Origin: Anarhynchus alexandrinus
Taxonomy: Eukaryota; Chordata; Aves; Charadriiformes; Charadriidae
Length of the DNA: 64,000 bases
Reading direction: 5' to 3'
NCBI GenBank assembly: GCA_008711295.1
Contig: VUYV01000212.1
Coordinates: forward strand, 83,775-147,774
The translations under genes and the position numbers were made by a program. Positions 63,346 to 64,000 of this stretch are shown here, piece after piece. Position 1 is the stretch's first letter. Each line of letters starts with the position of its first letter. The notes under the pieces are model-generated. The model was not told the origin of the DNA, searched no databases, and worked only from the letters and a program-made list of their open reading frames with translations.

Positions 63346-64000
63346 GGGAGCAGACAGCTTTGTAACGCTGGCTGTCTTTAATTTTAAAATTGAACCTTGA
63401 CACGAATATAAACCTAACGTCCTCTTTCCTTTTTGAATGGTCGTACGTGCGTGCTAGCAGAAAAAGATTTCAGATGGATTTTTTTAAAACAAATTATTTT
63501 TTAATGAAATCTGGAGCATATCTATATATTTGTGCTTAAAACAAAGATACCAATTAATCTGTTTTTAATTTAAAGCATATTTGTTTCATTTTTTTTTTTA
63601 AATCCATGAAATTCAACAGATGAAAACCGTAATACTTAACACGAACATAGACGATGCTGAGAATCCACTGTTCCTCCGACTGTACACTCACCTCTGGCAT
63701 TACCAAAACCCTGTTGATATTGCTACACGTTTATTTACAAGCGTTGGGTAAAACAGTGAAATGAGGTCCACTTAGTGGGTCTGGTTAGGTATCACGCATT
63801 TGTCCTACATCAGCAGTTACCGTGATGCAGTATTTTATGCATGAGCTGATGAAAAATTCTGTGCACTTCTGTGTGTGTGTCATGGGGGGGTAGGTGTCAG
63901 AAGAATTTTTAGCACCAAATAAAAAACCACTGAAAGTTAAAGTTGCCGTTTTACAGTACCATGTTATAGATGATGATTTCATGTAGTATAATATGACACA
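63346..64000. other. Flank beyond the CpG island, nothing recognised
   Basis: AT-rich sequence with a short GTGTGTGTGTC run near 63870 and a GGGGGG run near 63885. No coding exon or repeat family was recognised on either strand. Confidence 0.6.

Noticed and set aside
1..64000. CRISPR arrays, tRNA, rRNA, bacterial operons or phage-like modules
   Set aside because: No regularly spaced repeats, cloverleaf or rRNA sequence was seen; the window is ordinary avian intronic DNA.

Overview
This is vertebrate nuclear DNA, almost certainly from a bird. The main evidence is repeated CR1 LINE copies, several ending in the family's ATTCTATGATTC-type 3' tail. LTR fragments with the TGTTATGGTTTGAGG / CCTCAAACCAGGACA terminal style I associate with passerine endogenous retroviruses support this. 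The DNA is AT-rich and mostly intronic. There are no bacterial-type operons and no CRISPR array, tRNA or rRNA that I can see.

The one gene I can support is TTC29 (tetratricopeptide repeat protein 29), a ciliary/flagellar axoneme protein, on the minus strand. Five consecutive coding exons were found by conceptual translation and splice-site reading: 59840-60063, 47160-47345, 28443-28655, 23633-23718 and 7747-7833. Their phases join without conflict (1/2, 1/2, 1/2, 0/0) and the joined 265 codons follow the TTC29 family continuously. The N-terminal exon(s) are not identified. The C-terminal exons must lie left of base 1. Introns are about 12.5, 18.5, 4.7 and 15.8 kb, and the gene's own intron continues through the left edge.

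Layout from left to right: intron with two head-to-head CR1 copies (2305-3785 minus; 4105-5895 plus, internally deleted); exon 7747-7833; a 15.8 kb intron with few recognisable repeats but a puzzling phase-compatible run of plus-strand exon-like islands (17297-19651); exon 23633-23718; a CR1 copy (26730-27957); exon 28443-28655; a long intron with LTR fragments near 30 kb, CR1 ends and an old CR1/L3-like remnant at 45.1-45.8 kb; exon 47160-47345; an intron with a CR1 tail, a clean solo LTR (51377-52119, 5-bp target duplication) and an LTR 3' fragment (54805-55083); exon 59840-60063; then a small CpG-dense island (63165-63345), the only such patch in the window and the best candidate TTC29 promoter.

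No novel defence or mobile system is evident. The points most worth a second look are the plus-strand exon-like series, the ambiguous 5' boundary of the first identified TTC29 exon, the divergence of the bird TPR residues, and the sense-oriented solo LTR carrying its own TATA box and ATTAAA inside a TTC29 intron.
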